From Candidatus Pantoea soli (GTDB lineage: Bacteria; Pseudomonadota; Gammaproteobacteria; Enterobacterales; Enterobacteriaceae): 64,000 nucleotides of DNA. Both the position numbers and the translations under genes were made by a program. Shown here piece after piece: positions 23,623-34,052 of the stretch (within the stretch, counting starts at the first letter, position 1; every line of letters starts with the position of its first letter). The stretch lies in the NCBI RefSeq assembly GCF_007833795.1, contig NZ_CP032702.1:3534001-3598000 (forward strand). Reading direction: 5' to 3'. Under the pieces are notes generated by a model. It had not been told where the DNA came from, did not search any database, and saw only the letters and a program-made list of their open reading frames with translations.

Positions 23623-25233
23623 ATGAGCAACACTGCGGTAAACCTGGCGCTGGCCGCCGCTGGCATGGAAAGCGCAAACCTTCAGGAACGTAAAGACGTG
23701 GATGTCCTGCTGATCGGGGCGGGCGTCATGAGTGCCACGCTGGGCACCTGGCTGCAGGATCTGGAACCCGACTGGTCGATTGAGATGGTTGAACGTCTTG
23801 ATGAGGTCGCGGTGGAATCCTCTAACGGCTGGAACAACGCCGGCACCGGCCATGCCGCGCTGGCGGAGCTGAACTATACGCCACAGAAAGCCGACGGCAG
23901 CATCGACATTGCCAAAGCCGTGGCGATCAACGAATCATTCCAGATTTCCCGCCAGTTCTGGGCGTATCACGTCCAGAAAGGCAACCTGCGCAATCCCAAA
24001 AGTTTTATTCACAGTACGCCGCACATGAGCTTTGTCTGGGGCGACGAGAACGTTGAATTCCTGCGTAAACGCTTCCAGGCACTACAGAAAAGCACCCTGT
24101 TCCGCGGCATGCGCTATTCCGAAGACCGTGACCAGATTCGCGAGTGGATTCCACTGGTGATGAAGGGCCGTGACGCGAAGCAGAAAGTGGCGGCCACCTG
24201 GACCGAAATGGGTACCGACGTTAACTTCGGCGAAGTCACGCGTCAGCTGATTGCCGCGCTGGAGAAAAAAGCCAACTTCCGCCTGCGTCTGCGCCAGGAA
24301 GTGCGCGATATCAAACGCCTGAGCGATGGTCGCTGGCAGGTGAGCCTGCATAATCTGGCCAGCGGTGAAAATCGTCAGCTGATTACACGTCAGCTGTTTA
24401 TTGGCGCCGGCGGCGCGGCGCTGCCGCTGCTGCAGAAATCCGGTATTCCGGAAGTGAAAGGCTATGCCGGCTTCCCGGTGGGCGGTTCGTTCCTGGTGAC
24501 GGAAAATCCGGACGTGGTGGCGCAGCACATGGCGAAGGTGTACGGCAAAGCCAGCGTTGGCGCGCCGCCGATGTCAGTGCCGCACGTCGATACCCGCGTG
24601 CTGGATGGCAAGCAGGTGCTGCTGTTCGGGCCCTTTGCCACTTTCTCAACCAAGTTCCTGAAGCAGGGTTCGCTGCTGGATATGTTTGGCGCGATGAACA
24701 CCAGTAACCTGCTGCCGATGATGCAGGTCGGCCTGAAGAGTTTTGACCTGGTGAAATATCTGGTCGATCAGGTACTGCAGAGCGACGCCGATCGCATGGA
24801 AGCGCTGCGCGCTTACGTGCCGCAGGCAAGGCAGGAAGACTGGCGTCTGGTAACCGCCGGTCAGCGCGTGCAGATCATCAAAAATGATGAGAAAGAAGGC
24901 GGCGTTCTGCGTCTGGGCACCGAAGTGGTGACCTCCGCTGACGGCTCGATCTCAGCACTGTTGGGTGCTTCGCCGGGTGCCTCCACCGCTGCGCCAATTA
25001 TGCTGGAGCTGATGGCTAAAGCCTTCCCGGAGCAAATGCGCTCGCCGGAATGGCAAACCAAAATCCGCACGGTTATCCCTTCGTGGGGACGCAAACTGAA
25101 TGGTGACGTGGCGCTCACAGAGAAAGTGCTGGCCGAGACCAGCCGCGTGCTGCAGCTGGATTTTGCGCCGGTTGTGACACCGCTGGCCGCCAACGACGAA
25201 GCGCGAGAAACGGCGCACGTGGTCGGCAAATAG
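23623..25233 (+). CDS. mqo: Malate:quinone oxidoreductase
   Basis: The 536-residue protein has an N-terminal FAD-binding motif [18 protein letters not shown] and the Mqo-specific [23 protein letters not shown] region, followed by [13 protein letters not shown] and the C-terminal [17 protein letters not shown]. Mqo is a membrane-associated flavoprotein of the TCA cycle that oxidises malate to oxaloacetate and passes electrons to quinone. Length is as in E. coli within about 10 residues. AGAGGAG precedes the ATG. Control by carbon status is suggested by the CRP site upstream. Confidence 0.96.
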   Translation: MSNTAVNLALAAAGMESANLQERKDVDVLLIGAGVMSATLGTWLQDLEPDWSIEMVERLDEVAVESSNGWNNAGTGHAALAELNYTPQKADGSIDIAKAVAINESFQISRQFWAYHVQKGNLRNPKSFIHSTPHMSFVWGDENVEFLRKRFQALQKSTLFRGMRYSEDRDQIREWIPLVMKGRDAKQKVAATWTEMGTDVNFGEVTRQLIAALEKKANFRLRLRQEVRDIKRLSDGRWQVSLHNLASGENRQLITRQLFIGAGGAALPLLQKSGIPEVKGYAGFPVGGSFLVTENPDVVAQHMAKVYGKASVGAPPMSVPHVDTRVLDGKQVLLFGPFATFSTKFLKQGSLLDMFGAMNTSNLLPMMQVGLKSFDLVKYLVDQVLQSDADRMEALRAYVPQARQEDWRLVTAGQRVQIIKNDEKEGGVLRLGTEVVTSADGSISALLGASPGASTAAPIMLELMAKAFPEQMRSPEWQTKIRTVIPSWGRKLNGDVALTEKVLAETSRVLQLDFAPVVTPLAANDEARETAHVVGK

Positions 25234-25283
25234 TGTACCCTGACCTGCAACGGCGGCCCGCCCGGGCCGCTTTAACGCCGCAA

Positions 25284-25871
25284 TCAGACCGACTGTAACG
25301 CCTCATACAGCATCCATCCGGTGGTCGCCACCAGCGACAGCGCCATCAGCGTATTAAACGCCTGCCGTTTCCACGGTACCTGCAGATGATCGCGCAGCCG
25401 ATCGCCCAACGCCGCCCAAAGCAGAATGCAGGGCAGATTTAACGCCGCAAAGCCCGCCAGCACCGCCATCACACCATTACTGCTGGCATACATCAGCGCC
25501 ACGTTAGTGACCATCAGCCAGGCTTTGGGGTTAACCGCCTGGAAGCAGATGCCGCCCACCAGCGTCATCGGGCGCGGCCGCTCACGTAACTGTGGCGCAC
25601 CGGCGCGAAATATTTTCCATGACAGCCACAGCAGGTAACTGCAGCCCGCCATGGTCAGCGGCAGCCGCACTGACGCCATCCAGTGCAGCAGCATCTCCAG
25701 TGCTACGCAGGCCAGCAGCATCTGCAGCGCACAGCCCAGCAGAATCCCGGACACCATCGGCAGCGTCCGCCGGAAGCCAAAATTTACCCCGGAGGTCGCC
25801 AGCAGCAGGTTATTCGGGCCCGGCGTAATCGACATGACCGTGACATAGCTGAAGAACGTAGGATCGAGCAT
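25284..25871 (-). CDS. LysE/RhtB-family amino acid exporter
   Basis: The protein (195 residues from ATG 25871, with AGGA seven bases upstream) has six hydrophobic helices and the family signature MSITPGPNNLLLATSGVNFG near the start, then FQAVNPKAWLMV in the middle. Members export amino acids or related compounds across the inner membrane. The divergent neighbour is a MocR-type regulator, so it may control this exporter. The substrate is not evident. Confidence 0.9.
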   Translation of the reverse strand: MLDPTFFSYVTVMSITPGPNNLLLATSGVNFGFRRTLPMVSGILLGCALQMLLACVALEMLLHWMASVRLPLTMAGCSYLLWLSWKIFRAGAPQLRERPRPMTLVGGICFQAVNPKAWLMVTNVALMYASSNGVMAVLAGFAALNLPCILLWAALGDRLRDHLQVPWKRQAFNTLMALSLVATTGWMLYEALQSV

Positions 25872-26007
25872 GAGCATTTCCTTAATAAGCCAGTGACAGC
25901 CTCATGCTACTGCGCACGCTGTAATGGAAACAGAGACACAAAAGCACTATTGTGAGGGTTACAGTTTGTGGTTCTGAATATTGTACTCATGCTGCGCGGA
26001 GGCTTTT

Positions 26008-27498
26008 GTGTCCCTTCCTCTTTCATCCGGTCAGACGCTTTATCAGCAGCTGGCTGACAGCTTTGCCGAAGCCATTCATCAGGGCACGCTGAAACCGGGC
26101 AAACGCCTGCCTGCGATTCGCCGCGTGGCGCAGTCACATCAGGTCAGCATCAATACGGTGCTCAGCGCGTGGCAGCTGCTGGAAGATCGCGGCCTGGTAG
26201 AAGCACGACCGCAATCCGGTTACTACGTGCGCGGCGTTCTGCCGGCGGTGAAACCGCCGCTGCGGCCACTGACCGCGCAGGAGAATGACCCCAGCGCGCA
26301 GAAGCTGGCGCTGATTGAGCAGGTATTTGCGGCGCAGCATCATCCGGATTACACCAACATTTCGCTGGCCTGTCCGCAGGATAGCGAACTGTTTCCGGCG
26401 GCCCGACTGGGACGTATTACCGCTTCCCTCATCCGGCGCGACGGTGACATGATTGGCCGTTATGCACTTCCGCCCGGTAGTGAGCGCTTACGGGAGGAGA
26501 TTGCACGGCGCAGCCTGCACAGCGGCCTGAATCTTACGGTGCAGGACATTACCCTGACCCACGGCTGCATGGAGGCACTGCAGCTTGCGCTGCGCGCGGT
26601 GACAAAACCGGGAGACTGTGTCGGGCTGGAGTCGCCGACCTATTTTTTCCTGTTCCCGCTGCTGGCATCGCTTGGGCTGAAAGCGCTGGAAATCCCCACC
26701 GATCCGCAGGAAGGACTGGCGCTGGACGCGCTGGAGATGCTGCTGCAGGAGCAGCGTATTCAGGCGCTGATCGCCATGCCCGGCGCACAGAATCCGCTGG
26801 GCTATGTGATGCCGCTGGCAAATAAGCAGCGGTTGGCCAAGTTAGTGAACACTTACCAATGCCCGCTGATTGAGGACGGACTGTATGATGAGTTGCAGTT
26901 CGACTGGCCGCTGTCACCACCGGTTAAAGCCTTCGACCACGAAGGCTGGGTGATTTACTGCACCAGCTTTACCAAAACCGTGGCACCGGATTTCCGCATT
27001 GGCTGGACGGCTGCCGGTCGTTTTCACGCCGCTATTGCCCGGCTGAAAGCCGTCTCGTCCATGACAGAATCGCGGCTGCTGAGCGAAACGCTGGCGGAGT
27101 TTCTTGCCAGCGGTGGCTATGATCATCATTTACGCTCGCTGCGGCGACGTTACGCCGCGAACCTTGATGCGGCACGCGGCATTATCGCGCGGCACTATCC
27201 GCACGGTACGCGTGCTACCCTGCCGCGCGGGGGCTTTGTGTTCTGGGTTGAACTGCCGGGTAAGGTGGATACGGTTGAGATGTTTCACCGCCTGCTGCAG
27301 GAGCAAATCTGCGTCACGCCGGGCGCGCTGTATACGCTTAGCGATCGCTATAAACATGCGCTGCGCCTCTCCTGCTGCTATCCGTTTGATGCGCGTTATA
27401 CCTGGGCGCTGAAGCGCACCGGCGCGCTGGCCTGCGAAATCACGGGCATTGCGCCGGGGCAGGATCAGGGCTTGCCGTTGCGGCCCCAGGTGGTGTAA
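26008..27498 (+). CDS. MocR-type GntR regulator with aminotransferase domain
   Basis: The protein (496 residues) is read from GTG 26008 because GGAGG lies five bases upstream. Residues about 5-75 form a GntR winged helix ([29 protein letters not shown]). The remainder is a fold type I aminotransferase domain with [13 protein letters not shown], the [14 protein letters not shown] stretch, EDGLYDEL and the PLP lysine in [14 protein letters not shown]. Such fused regulators sense pyridoxal phosphate or an amino-acid adduct. It is divergent from the LysE gene and overlaps the convergent transferase gene by 34 bp. Confidence 0.92.
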   Translation: MSLPLSSGQTLYQQLADSFAEAIHQGTLKPGKRLPAIRRVAQSHQVSINTVLSAWQLLEDRGLVEARPQSGYYVRGVLPAVKPPLRPLTAQENDPSAQKLALIEQVFAAQHHPDYTNISLACPQDSELFPAARLGRITASLIRRDGDMIGRYALPPGSERLREEIARRSLHSGLNLTVQDITLTHGCMEALQLALRAVTKPGDCVGLESPTYFFLFPLLASLGLKALEIPTDPQEGLALDALEMLLQEQRIQALIAMPGAQNPLGYVMPLANKQRLAKLVNTYQCPLIEDGLYDELQFDWPLSPPVKAFDHEGWVIYCTSFTKTVAPDFRIGWTAAGRFHAAIARLKAVSSMTESRLLSETLAEFLASGGYDHHLRSLRRRYAANLDAARGIIARHYPHGTRATLPRGGFVFWVELPGKVDTVEMFHRLLQEQICVTPGALYTLSDRYKHALRLSCCYPFDARYTWALKRTGALACEITGIAPGQDQGLPLRPQVV

Positions 27499-28088
27499 CC
27501 CTCGCGCTCGGTCAGGCGTTCATAGTAAGTGCGGACCGCCGGAAAGTCGGGATGGTCCAGCGGGGTTTCAAACCAGCGATTCACCGCCAGGCCGACCGGA
27601 ATATCCGCCAGCGTGAAATTACGTCCGGCGACATAGCGGCCGGTTTTCTCCAGCTGCTGATTGAGAATGCCCATGGTGTGCGTCCAGCCCTTGACCGCCG
27701 CCGCCAGCAGGCGCGGGTCCTGATGCGCCGGTGAGTTGCGTACCAGCGACATAAACGCATAGCGCCAGGAGGTGTTCAGTTCCGTGGCCTGCCAGTCCAT
27801 CCACTGATCGACCGGCGCGCGCGCGCGCGGGTTATCGGGGTAAAGCCACTCGCCGCCGTTGCTGGTGGCCAGATAGCGCAGAATGGCGTTGGACTCCCAC
27901 AGCACGAAATCGTCTTCAATGATCACCGGCACCATGGCATTGGGATTGAGCGCCATAAACTGCGCCGAGTGCAGCGATTGCGGATCTTCCCCCCAGGGTT
28001 CATGTTCATAGGGGATATCCAGTTCGGCGCATAGCCAGAGGATTTTACGGACGTTAATCGAAGAATTACGACCCAGCACTTTTAACAT
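27465..28088 (-). CDS. Glutathione S-transferase family protein
   Basis: The protein (207 residues) starts at ATG 28088 with GGAG seven bases upstream; an upstream in-frame ATG (28124) lacks one. The thioredoxin-like N-domain has [13 protein letters not shown] at the catalytic helix, the cis-proline in NAMVPVI, and the glutathione-binding ESNAILRYL. The helical C-domain has the N-capping motif FTLADIPVG. Probably a soluble transferase or reductase of the beta/theta-like group. Its 3' end overlaps that of the MocR gene by 34 bp. Confidence 0.88.
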   Translation of the reverse strand: MLKVLGRNSSINVRKILWLCAELDIPYEHEPWGEDPQSLHSAQFMALNPNAMVPVIIEDDFVLWESNAILRYLATSNGGEWLYPDNPRARAPVDQWMDWQATELNTSWRYAFMSLVRNSPAHQDPRLLAAAVKGWTHTMGILNQQLEKTGRYVAGRNFTLADIPVGLAVNRWFETPLDHPDFPAVRTYYERLTEREGYTTWGRNGKP

Positions 28089-28201
28089 AGCGGACTCCGC
28101 TTCCAGAATTCTTAATTTATTCATAGCCCTGTTCGATCAGATACGCAATCGGCAGGATGTAAATCCGGGTGTCAGACAACCTTAATCAGACAGGAGTGGC
28201 A

Positions 28202-29050
28202 ATGAAGGTCGCGTTTAAACAAGTCGATGTGTTTACGAGCACGGCGTTCCGGGGAAATCCGCTGGCGGTGATCATGGATGCTCAGGGGCTGGACGACGAA
28301 CAGATGGCGGCAATTGCGCGCTGGACTCATCTCTCCGAAACCACCTTTGTGCTGCCGGCGCAGTCGCCGGCCGCCGATTACCGCGTGCGCATTTTTACCG
28401 TTGAGGGAGAGCTGCCGTTTGCCGGTCATCCGACGCTGGGCACGGCGCATGCGCTGCTGGAAGCCGGCTGGCCGCTGAAAACCCCGGGTAAACTGGTGCA
28501 GGAGTGCGGTGTCGGGCTGGTGGATGTGCGTATCGGCGACGATGGTGTGCTGGCGTTTGCTGCCCCTGCCGCCACCCTGACCCCCTTCAGCGACGCGCTG
28601 ATGAGCAGCGCGCTTAACAGCGAAGCGTTTGATCTCACCCATCCGCCTGCCATTGTCGATATGGGCATCCGCTGGCTGCTGATCCCAATGAGCAGCGCCC
28701 GGGCGGTGCTGGATGTCCGGGCCAGCGCTGCCGATTTACAGCGGCTGCAAAAACATGCCGGTGTGAATGGTACGGCCCTGTTTGGCCCGCTGCCGCAGGG
28801 TGAAAATGAAGCGTATGAAGTGCGCGCGCTGCTGGTGGAAAACGGCAGCCTGACGGAAGATCCGGTTACCGGCAGCGCCAATGCCTGCCTGGCACGCTAT
28901 CTGGCGGCACAGGGTCAGACGCGCGATTACCGGGTGCGTCAGGGCAGTGTCCTGCAGCGTGCCGGCCGCGTGGACGTGCGCTTCAGCGGCGAGACCATCT
29001 GGATTGGCGGCCATACCCTCACGGTGATTGACGGCACCATCCGCGTCTAG
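28202..29050 (+). CDS. PhzF-family isomerase-like protein
   Basis: The protein (282 residues from ATG 28202, with CAGGAG upstream) has the two-domain PhzF fold: FKQVDVFTSTAFRGNPLAVI at the start, the catalytic glutamate region HLSETTFVLP, VEGELPFAGHPTLGTAHALL, and the C-terminal LTEDPVTGSANACLARYL. Apart from PhzF itself, few members have known reactions. It is divergent from the glutathione transferase gene with only 113 bp between the starts, so they may share control. No phenazine genes are nearby. Confidence 0.9.
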   Translation: MKVAFKQVDVFTSTAFRGNPLAVIMDAQGLDDEQMAAIARWTHLSETTFVLPAQSPAADYRVRIFTVEGELPFAGHPTLGTAHALLEAGWPLKTPGKLVQECGVGLVDVRIGDDGVLAFAAPAATLTPFSDALMSSALNSEAFDLTHPPAIVDMGIRWLLIPMSSARAVLDVRASAADLQRLQKHAGVNGTALFGPLPQGENEAYEVRALLVENGSLTEDPVTGSANACLARYLAAQGQTRDYRVRQGSVLQRAGRVDVRFSGETIWIGGHTLTVIDGTIRV

Positions 29051-29230
29051 CACAGGCGCGTGATAGCGTGCGAGGCGGGCGGATTTAAATCAGCGTCCTC
29101 CCTTGCGCCGCTATGGGCATGCCTGACGGGAGGAAAAGGCGGCATCCTGTCAGCGCCTTCAGCCTGTATCCCCTGCGCCGTTCCTGTTCAACCGCAGGCT
29201 GCGCTGGCGACGCGATTTCTCGCGCGGCGG

Positions 29231-29989
29231 TCAGAGTGCCTGCCCGCCTGACGCTTCAATGCGCTGCGCCGTAATCCAGCCGGTTTCATCACTCAGAATC
29301 GCACTGATGGCATCGCCAATGTCATCCGGCAGGCCGACGCGCCCCAGCGCGGTGACGGAGGCAATCTGACTGTTGAGATCTTTGGTGTCACGCACGCGGC
29401 CGCCGCCAAAATCCGTTTCTATCGCGCCAGGTGCCAGGATGTTGACGCGAATATGCCGTGCTCCCAGCTCTTTGGCCTGATAGCGCGTCAGCACCTCCAT
29501 TGCGCCTTTCATGGCCGCGTAGGTGCCGGAGCCCGGCAAGGTCATACGCGTTAGCCCGCTGGAGATATTCAGGATGCGTCCGCCATCGGCTATCAGCGGC
29601 AGCAGTTTCTGCGTCAGAAAGAAGGGCCCTTTAACGTGCACATTCATCAGCGCATCAAATTCGGCTTCGCTGGTCTCTGCCAGCAGCCGGTAGTGACCAT
29701 GTCCGGCGTTGTTGATTAAATAATCAAAATGTTCCCTCTGCCAGGTGCTGTGCAGCACGTCTTTCACCCGGGCAGCAAAATCATCAAACTGGCTGCTGTC
29801 ACCGACATCCAGCTGCAGCGCGACCGCGCGTGCGCCCAGCGCAGCGATCTCACTTACTACCGCCTGCGCCTCTTCGGCGTGACCGCGATAGGTCAGAATA
29901 ATATCTGTGCCTCTGGCGGCCAGTTTCAGCGCGCCATTTCTGCCCAGACCGCGGTTACCGCCCGTAATCACAGCAATTTTTTGCGACAT
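29231..29989 (-). CDS. Short-chain dehydrogenase/reductase
   Basis: The 252-residue protein is a classical SDR: cofactor motif TGGNRGLG, structural LINNAGHG, catalytic Ser in NISSG, Tyr and Lys in YAAMK, and the PGAIETDF segment after the active site. Acting on an unknown carbonyl or alcohol with NAD(P)H. It is divergent from the yhjC-like regulator, 115 bp apart, so that regulator might also control it. Confidence 0.92.
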   Translation of the reverse strand: MSQKIAVITGGNRGLGRNGALKLAARGTDIILTYRGHAEEAQAVVSEIAALGARAVALQLDVGDSSQFDDFAARVKDVLHSTWQREHFDYLINNAGHGHYRLLAETSEAEFDALMNVHVKGPFFLTQKLLPLIADGGRILNISSGLTRMTLPGSGTYAAMKGAMEVLTRYQAKELGARHIRVNILAPGAIETDFGGGRVRDTKDLNSQIASVTALGRVGLPDDIGDAISAILSDETGWITAQRIEASGGQAL

Positions 29990-30104
29990 GTTGTACTCCC
30001 GATGGAAAATTGAACACCGGTTAAGGATATTCGCGGAAATCTGATCTATAAACGCAGGGAAATACGCAGCACTGTTTCACTAACAACAACAATCGGTGAA
30101 CAAC

Positions 30105-31004
30105 ATGGACAAAATTCACGCAATGCAGGTTTTTGTGCGGGTGGCAGAAATGGGCAGTTTTACCCGCGCAGCGGAAAGTCTGGGTTTGCCGAAAGGCAGC
30201 GTATCGCGCCAGCTGCAGGCGCTGGAAAATCAGATGGGCACGCGCCTGCTGCATCGCACGACGCGACGCGTGCATCTGACGCAGGATGGACTGGTTTATT
30301 ACGACCGCTGTCTGGATTTGCTCTCCATGCTGGACGATATGGACAGCCTGTTCCAGCACGATCCCGCCACGCTGAGCGGCAAGCTGCGGGTGGATATGTC
30401 GGTGGCGATGGCCACCGGCTTTATTCTGCCGCGCCTGCCTGAATTTCTGCAGCACTATCCCGGTGTTGAGATTGAACTCAGCAGCAGCGACCGCCAGGTG
30501 GATGTCATCCGCGAAGGATTTGACTGCGTTATCCGCGTGGGCGAGCTGAAAGACTCCGGCCTGATTGCGCGTAAAATCGGCTCCCACGCCTTGATCAACT
30601 GCGCCAGCCCCGACTATCTTTCCCGCTTCGGCATGCCCGTGCGGCTGGAGGAGCTTTCCCAGCATGCTATGGTGCATTACACCCAGCAGCTCGGCCAGCC
30701 GTCACCCGGCTTTGAGTATTACGACGGCAAACAGTGTCATTACGTGCAAACCGGGGGCGTGGTGACGGTTAACAGTACTGAAACCTACCGTGCGGCCTGC
30801 ATTGCCGGGCTGGGGATTATTCAGGTGCCGGCAATTGGCGTGCAGCCACTGCTGGAATCGGGCCAGCTGGTGGAAGTGTTGCATCACTTCCCGGCGAAGC
30901 CGATGCCGATTTCGCTGCTCTATCCGCACCGCCGCAATGTTGCGCGTCGCGTGCGGGTATTTATGGAGTGGCTAAGCCAGGTCTTGCAGGAGTACGTGAC
31001 ATAG
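30105..31004 (+). CDS. yhjC: LysR-family regulator YhjC (RcdB)
   Basis: The protein (299 residues from ATG 30105) opens MDKIHAMQVFVRVAEMGSFTRAAESLGLPKGSVSRQLQALE, a LysR winged helix closely resembling E. coli YhjC as remembered, including INCASPDYLSRFG and TVNSTETYRAACIAGLGIIQ in the effector domain. Gene order yhjC-yhjD-yhjE is as in E. coli and supports the name. In E. coli the protein (RcdB) has been linked to biofilm control. The target here is not known. Confidence 0.85.
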   Translation: MDKIHAMQVFVRVAEMGSFTRAAESLGLPKGSVSRQLQALENQMGTRLLHRTTRRVHLTQDGLVYYDRCLDLLSMLDDMDSLFQHDPATLSGKLRVDMSVAMATGFILPRLPEFLQHYPGVEIELSSSDRQVDVIREGFDCVIRVGELKDSGLIARKIGSHALINCASPDYLSRFGMPVRLEELSQHAMVHYTQQLGQPSPGFEYYDGKQCHYVQTGGVVTVNSTETYRAACIAGLGIIQVPAIGVQPLLESGQLVEVLHHFPAKPMPISLLYPHRRNVARRVRVFMEWLSQVLQEYVT

Positions 31005-31049
31005 CAGGCTATAATTTTAATTTCGCAGCGAACAGGATGCTTATTGTCT

Positions 31050-32051
31050 ATGAAGGACAACACCTCTAAAGAGCCCGCGGCAGAAGATAAGCCGCTGATC
31101 GATATCAAAACCGGTAACAAAACCGTGGATGACTCTATCCAGCATGTTTCACGGTTTGCGGCCTGGTTTCAGGCCATCCCGGCGGTGGCCCACTTTTTGC
31201 GCGCGCTGGAGCGCTTTAACGATCGCCTCGGCAGTCAGTTTGGCGCGGCGATCACCTATTTCTCGTTTTTATCGCTGATTCCTATCCTGATGGTGTCGTT
31301 TGCCGCCGTGGGGTTTATTCTGGCGTCAAACCAGGATTTGCTGACCGAGCTGATTGGGAAAATCGTTAACAGTATCAGCGATCCCACGCTGGCCACCACG
31401 CTGAAAAATACGGTCAATACCGCTATTCAGCAGCGTGCAACGGTTGGCCTGACGGGACTGCTGCTGGCGCTTTACTCCGGTATCAACTGGATGGGTAACC
31501 TGCGTGAAGCGGTGCGTGCCCAGTCGCGCGATGTCTGGGAGCGCACGCCGGATGACAAAGAAAAATTCTGGAAGAAGTATGCGCGCGATTTGATTTCGCT
31601 GCTGGGGCTGATGCTGGCACTGGTGATCACCCTTTCGCTGACGTCGATAGCCGGGGCCGCGCAGGCGGCGATCGTCAGTGCGCTGGGGCTGGACGGCATT
31701 GAGTGGCTGCGCCCGGCACTGACCGTAATTGCGCTGTCCATCTCCATCTTTGCCAACTATCTGCTGTTTTTGTGGATTTTCTGGATTCTGCCGCGCCATA
31801 AGCCGCGGAAAAAAGCGCTGCTGCGCGGCACGCTGCTGGCGGCTATCGGCTTTGAAGTGATCAAGTTTGTCATGACGCTGACGCTGCCAAAACTGGCGAC
31901 CTCGCCTTCCGGAGCGGCCTTTGGTTCGGTGCTTGGCCTGATGGCATTTTTCTACTTTTTTGCGCGTCTGACGCTGTTCTGCGCCGCGTGGATTGCCACC
32001 GCAAAATACAAAGACGATCCGGAAATGTCGCAGCCACGACACTCCTCCTGA
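31050..32051 (+). CDS. yhjD: Inner-membrane protein YhjD, BrkB/YihY family
   Basis: The protein (333 residues from ATG 31050; a TTG at 31044 is better spaced from AGGA and is possible) has a hydrophilic N-terminus of about 60 residues and six hydrophobic helices. Blocks such as ERFNDRLGSQFGAAITYFSFLSLIPILMVSFAAVGF, ALYSGINWMGNLREA and SPSGAAFGSVLGLMAFFYFFARLTLFCAAW match E. coli YhjD. Mutations in yhjD let E. coli survive with minimal lipid A, so a role in lipid handling has been suggested. It follows yhjC by about 45 bp. Confidence 0.92.
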   Translation: MKDNTSKEPAAEDKPLIDIKTGNKTVDDSIQHVSRFAAWFQAIPAVAHFLRALERFNDRLGSQFGAAITYFSFLSLIPILMVSFAAVGFILASNQDLLTELIGKIVNSISDPTLATTLKNTVNTAIQQRATVGLTGLLLALYSGINWMGNLREAVRAQSRDVWERTPDDKEKFWKKYARDLISLLGLMLALVITLSLTSIAGAAQAAIVSALGLDGIEWLRPALTVIALSISIFANYLLFLWIFWILPRHKPRKKALLRGTLLAAIGFEVIKFVMTLTLPKLATSPSGAAFGSVLGLMAFFYFFARLTLFCAAWIATAKYKDDPEMSQPRHSS

Positions 32052-32054
32052 CCC

Positions 32055-32080
32055 GGTGCGCCCGAGATGCCGGGCGCACC
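32055..32080. repeat. Perfect 10-bp stem hairpin after yhjD
   Basis: GGTGCGCCCG (32055-32064) and CGGGCGCACC (32071-32080) form a perfect stem around six bases. AGTTAAAAATG follows instead of a T run, so termination is uncertain. The rest of the gap to yhjE shows no gene. Confidence 0.6.
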
Positions 32081-32340
32081 AGTTAAAAATGTTTCCTGCT
32101 GGCTATTTCTGCAGCAAAAACCAGCATGAAACCCTGAAGGGTCACTTTTATTTGGCCCTTTTGCAGAGAATCACGCCAGAAAAGTCCCGCTTCCCGCTCC
32201 CATCCGCCACCGTTTGGCACAACGCAGAAATTATCCACTTTTTCGCCGGAAAACCCTGTTCTGACGCGGTTTTTCGCCATTGAATGCCGCAAAGCAGGTG
32301 CGTAAGATTCTTTGTTTACATTTACAATTAAGAAACAATT

Positions 32341-33663
32341 ATGCAAGCCTCCCTCTCAGCTTCACCTGACACGCCGCCGGTCAATTCACGTGGCAAAGTG
32401 GTGGTCGCGTCCCTTGTCGGCACCGCCATCGAGTTCTTTGATTTTTATATCTATGCCACGGCGGCGGTCATCGTTTTTCCGCATATTTTCTTCCCGCAGG
32501 GTGACGCCACGGTCGCCACGCTGCAGTCGCTGGCCACTTTCGCCATTGCCTTTGTGGCGCGGCCGATCGGCTCGGCGCTCTTTGGTCACTTTGGCGATCG
32601 CGTCGGCCGTAAAGCCACGCTGGTGGCCTCCCTGCTGACCATGGGCGTATCTACGGTGTTGATCGGCCTGCTGCCGGGATACCAGACCATCGGCGTGGCC
32701 GCACCGCTGCTGCTGGCGCTGGCGCGTTTCGGTCAGGGGCTGGGACTGGGCGGTGAATGGGGCGGCGCGGCGCTGCTGGCGACGGAAAATGCCCCGGCGA
32801 AAAAGCGGGCGCTGTACGGCTCGTTTCCGCAGCTGGGCGCGCCTGTGGGCTTCTTTTTTGCCAACGGCACTTTCCTGCTGCTGTCGTGGCTGCTGACCGA
32901 TGAGCAGTTTATGCAGTGGGGCTGGCGCGTGCCGTTTGTGCTCTCTGCGGTGCTGGTGATTATCGGCCTGTACGTGCGCGTGTCGCTGCATGAAAGCCCG
33001 GTGTTTGCCAAAGTGCAGAAAGAGAAAAAGCAGGTGCGTATTCCCATCGGTACGCTGCTGAGCAAGCACCTCACGGCTACCGTGCTTGGCACCTTTATCA
33101 TGCTGGCAACCTACACGCTGTTCTACATTATGACGGTTTATTCCATGAGCTACGGCACGGCACCGCTGCCTGCCGGTCTGGGATACTCGCGCAACAGTTT
33201 CCTGTGGATGCTGATGGTCGCGGTCATTGGTTTTGGCGTGATGGTGCCGGTTGCCGGCCTGCTGGCGGACCGCTTTGGCCGGCGCAAAACCATGATTACC
33301 ATTACGCTACTGATTATTGCCTTTGCCCTGATGTTCCCGCTGCTGCTGGGCTCCGGTTCGCAGATTCTGGTCATGGGCTTCCTGCTGCTGGGATTGAGTA
33401 TCATGGGACTGACGTTCGGCCCCATGGGTGCGCTGCTGCCGGAGCTGTTCCCGACCGAGGTGCGTTATACCGGTGCCTCTTTCTCTTATAACCTCTCATC
33501 CATTCTCGGCGCGTCCGTGGCGCCCTATATCGCCACCTGGCTGAACGCCAGCTACGGGCTGCATGCGGTGGGTTTCTATCTGGCTGCGATGGCGGTGCTG
33601 ACGCTGATTGCGCTGATCGCCTGTAAAGAGACGCGCCATCAAACGCTGTATGAAGCGGTGTAA
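32341..33663 (+). CDS. yhjE: MFS transporter YhjE, metabolite:proton symporter family
   Basis: The 440-residue protein has 12 hydrophobic segments and metabolite:H+ symporter signatures: GTAIEFFDFYIYATAAVIVFP in helix 1, GDRVGRKATL in loop 2-3, RFGQGLGLGGEWGGAALLATE in helix 4 and DRFGRRKTM in loop 8-9. It corresponds to E. coli YhjE, third in the yhjCDE block, and is followed by a terminator. Relatives carry organic acids, shikimate or betaines; the substrate of YhjE is unknown. Confidence 0.92.
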   Translation: MQASLSASPDTPPVNSRGKVVVASLVGTAIEFFDFYIYATAAVIVFPHIFFPQGDATVATLQSLATFAIAFVARPIGSALFGHFGDRVGRKATLVASLLTMGVSTVLIGLLPGYQTIGVAAPLLLALARFGQGLGLGGEWGGAALLATENAPAKKRALYGSFPQLGAPVGFFFANGTFLLLSWLLTDEQFMQWGWRVPFVLSAVLVIIGLYVRVSLHESPVFAKVQKEKKQVRIPIGTLLSKHLTATVLGTFIMLATYTLFYIMTVYSMSYGTAPLPAGLGYSRNSFLWMLMVAVIGFGVMVPVAGLLADRFGRRKTMITITLLIIAFALMFPLLLGSGSQILVMGFLLLGLSIMGLTFGPMGALLPELFPTEVRYTGASFSYNLSSILGASVAPYIATWLNASYGLHAVGFYLAAMAVLTLIALIACKETRHQTLYEAV

Positions 33664-33684
33664 TGCGTCATCCCTGCAGATATC

Positions 33685-33707
33685 ACCCGGCTCCGGCCGG
33701 GTTTTTT
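33685..33707 (+). terminator. Rho-independent terminator after yhjE
   Basis: ACCCGGC (33685-33691) pairs with GCCGGGT (33696-33702), followed by a T run. Confidence 0.88.
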
Positions 33708-33995
33708 ATGGCCGCCGCGCGCCGGTAACCGGGAACAGTTGCCGCTGACGTCGCGGATGCGCCTTTGCCGTGATGCTATCCGGGCAAGGGAATGCCTGTT
33801 CCGGGCAGTCGCCAGCGCGTGCCTGTTCCGATGCTGCCGGCGGTACCCGCCTCAGGCGCCCGCTTTGCCCGCTTTGCCCGCTTTGCAACCGGAGGGTGGC
33901 ATCATGATGTGCGGCTTACGCAGCACCTAGGGCTTCTCTGGCGCAAGCTGAGCACGGACTCGGACCCGGATTCGGGCTCTGGCTCGGATGACAGG
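33708..33995. other. Low-complexity gap between yhjE and ilvC
   Basis: No supported gene. It contains three exact tandem copies of the 9-mer CCGCTTTGC at 33860-33886, twice the word GCCTGTTCC, and a CGGACTCGGACCCGGATTCG-type stretch (33955-33988) built of repeated (T/A)CGG-like words. These look like replication-slippage products in non-coding DNA. Confidence 0.6.
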
Positions 33996-33997
33996 CA

Positions 33998-34024
33998 TAA
34001 AAAAACCCCGGCGAACCGGGGTTG
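33998..34024 (-). terminator. Rho-independent terminator of ilvC
   Basis: On the minus strand AACCCCGG (34016-34023), loop TTCG, CCGGGGTT (34004-34011), then eight T. Confidence 0.93.
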
Positions 34025-34052
34025 TTTATCCGCTGAAAATTGGGCTGCCGGC

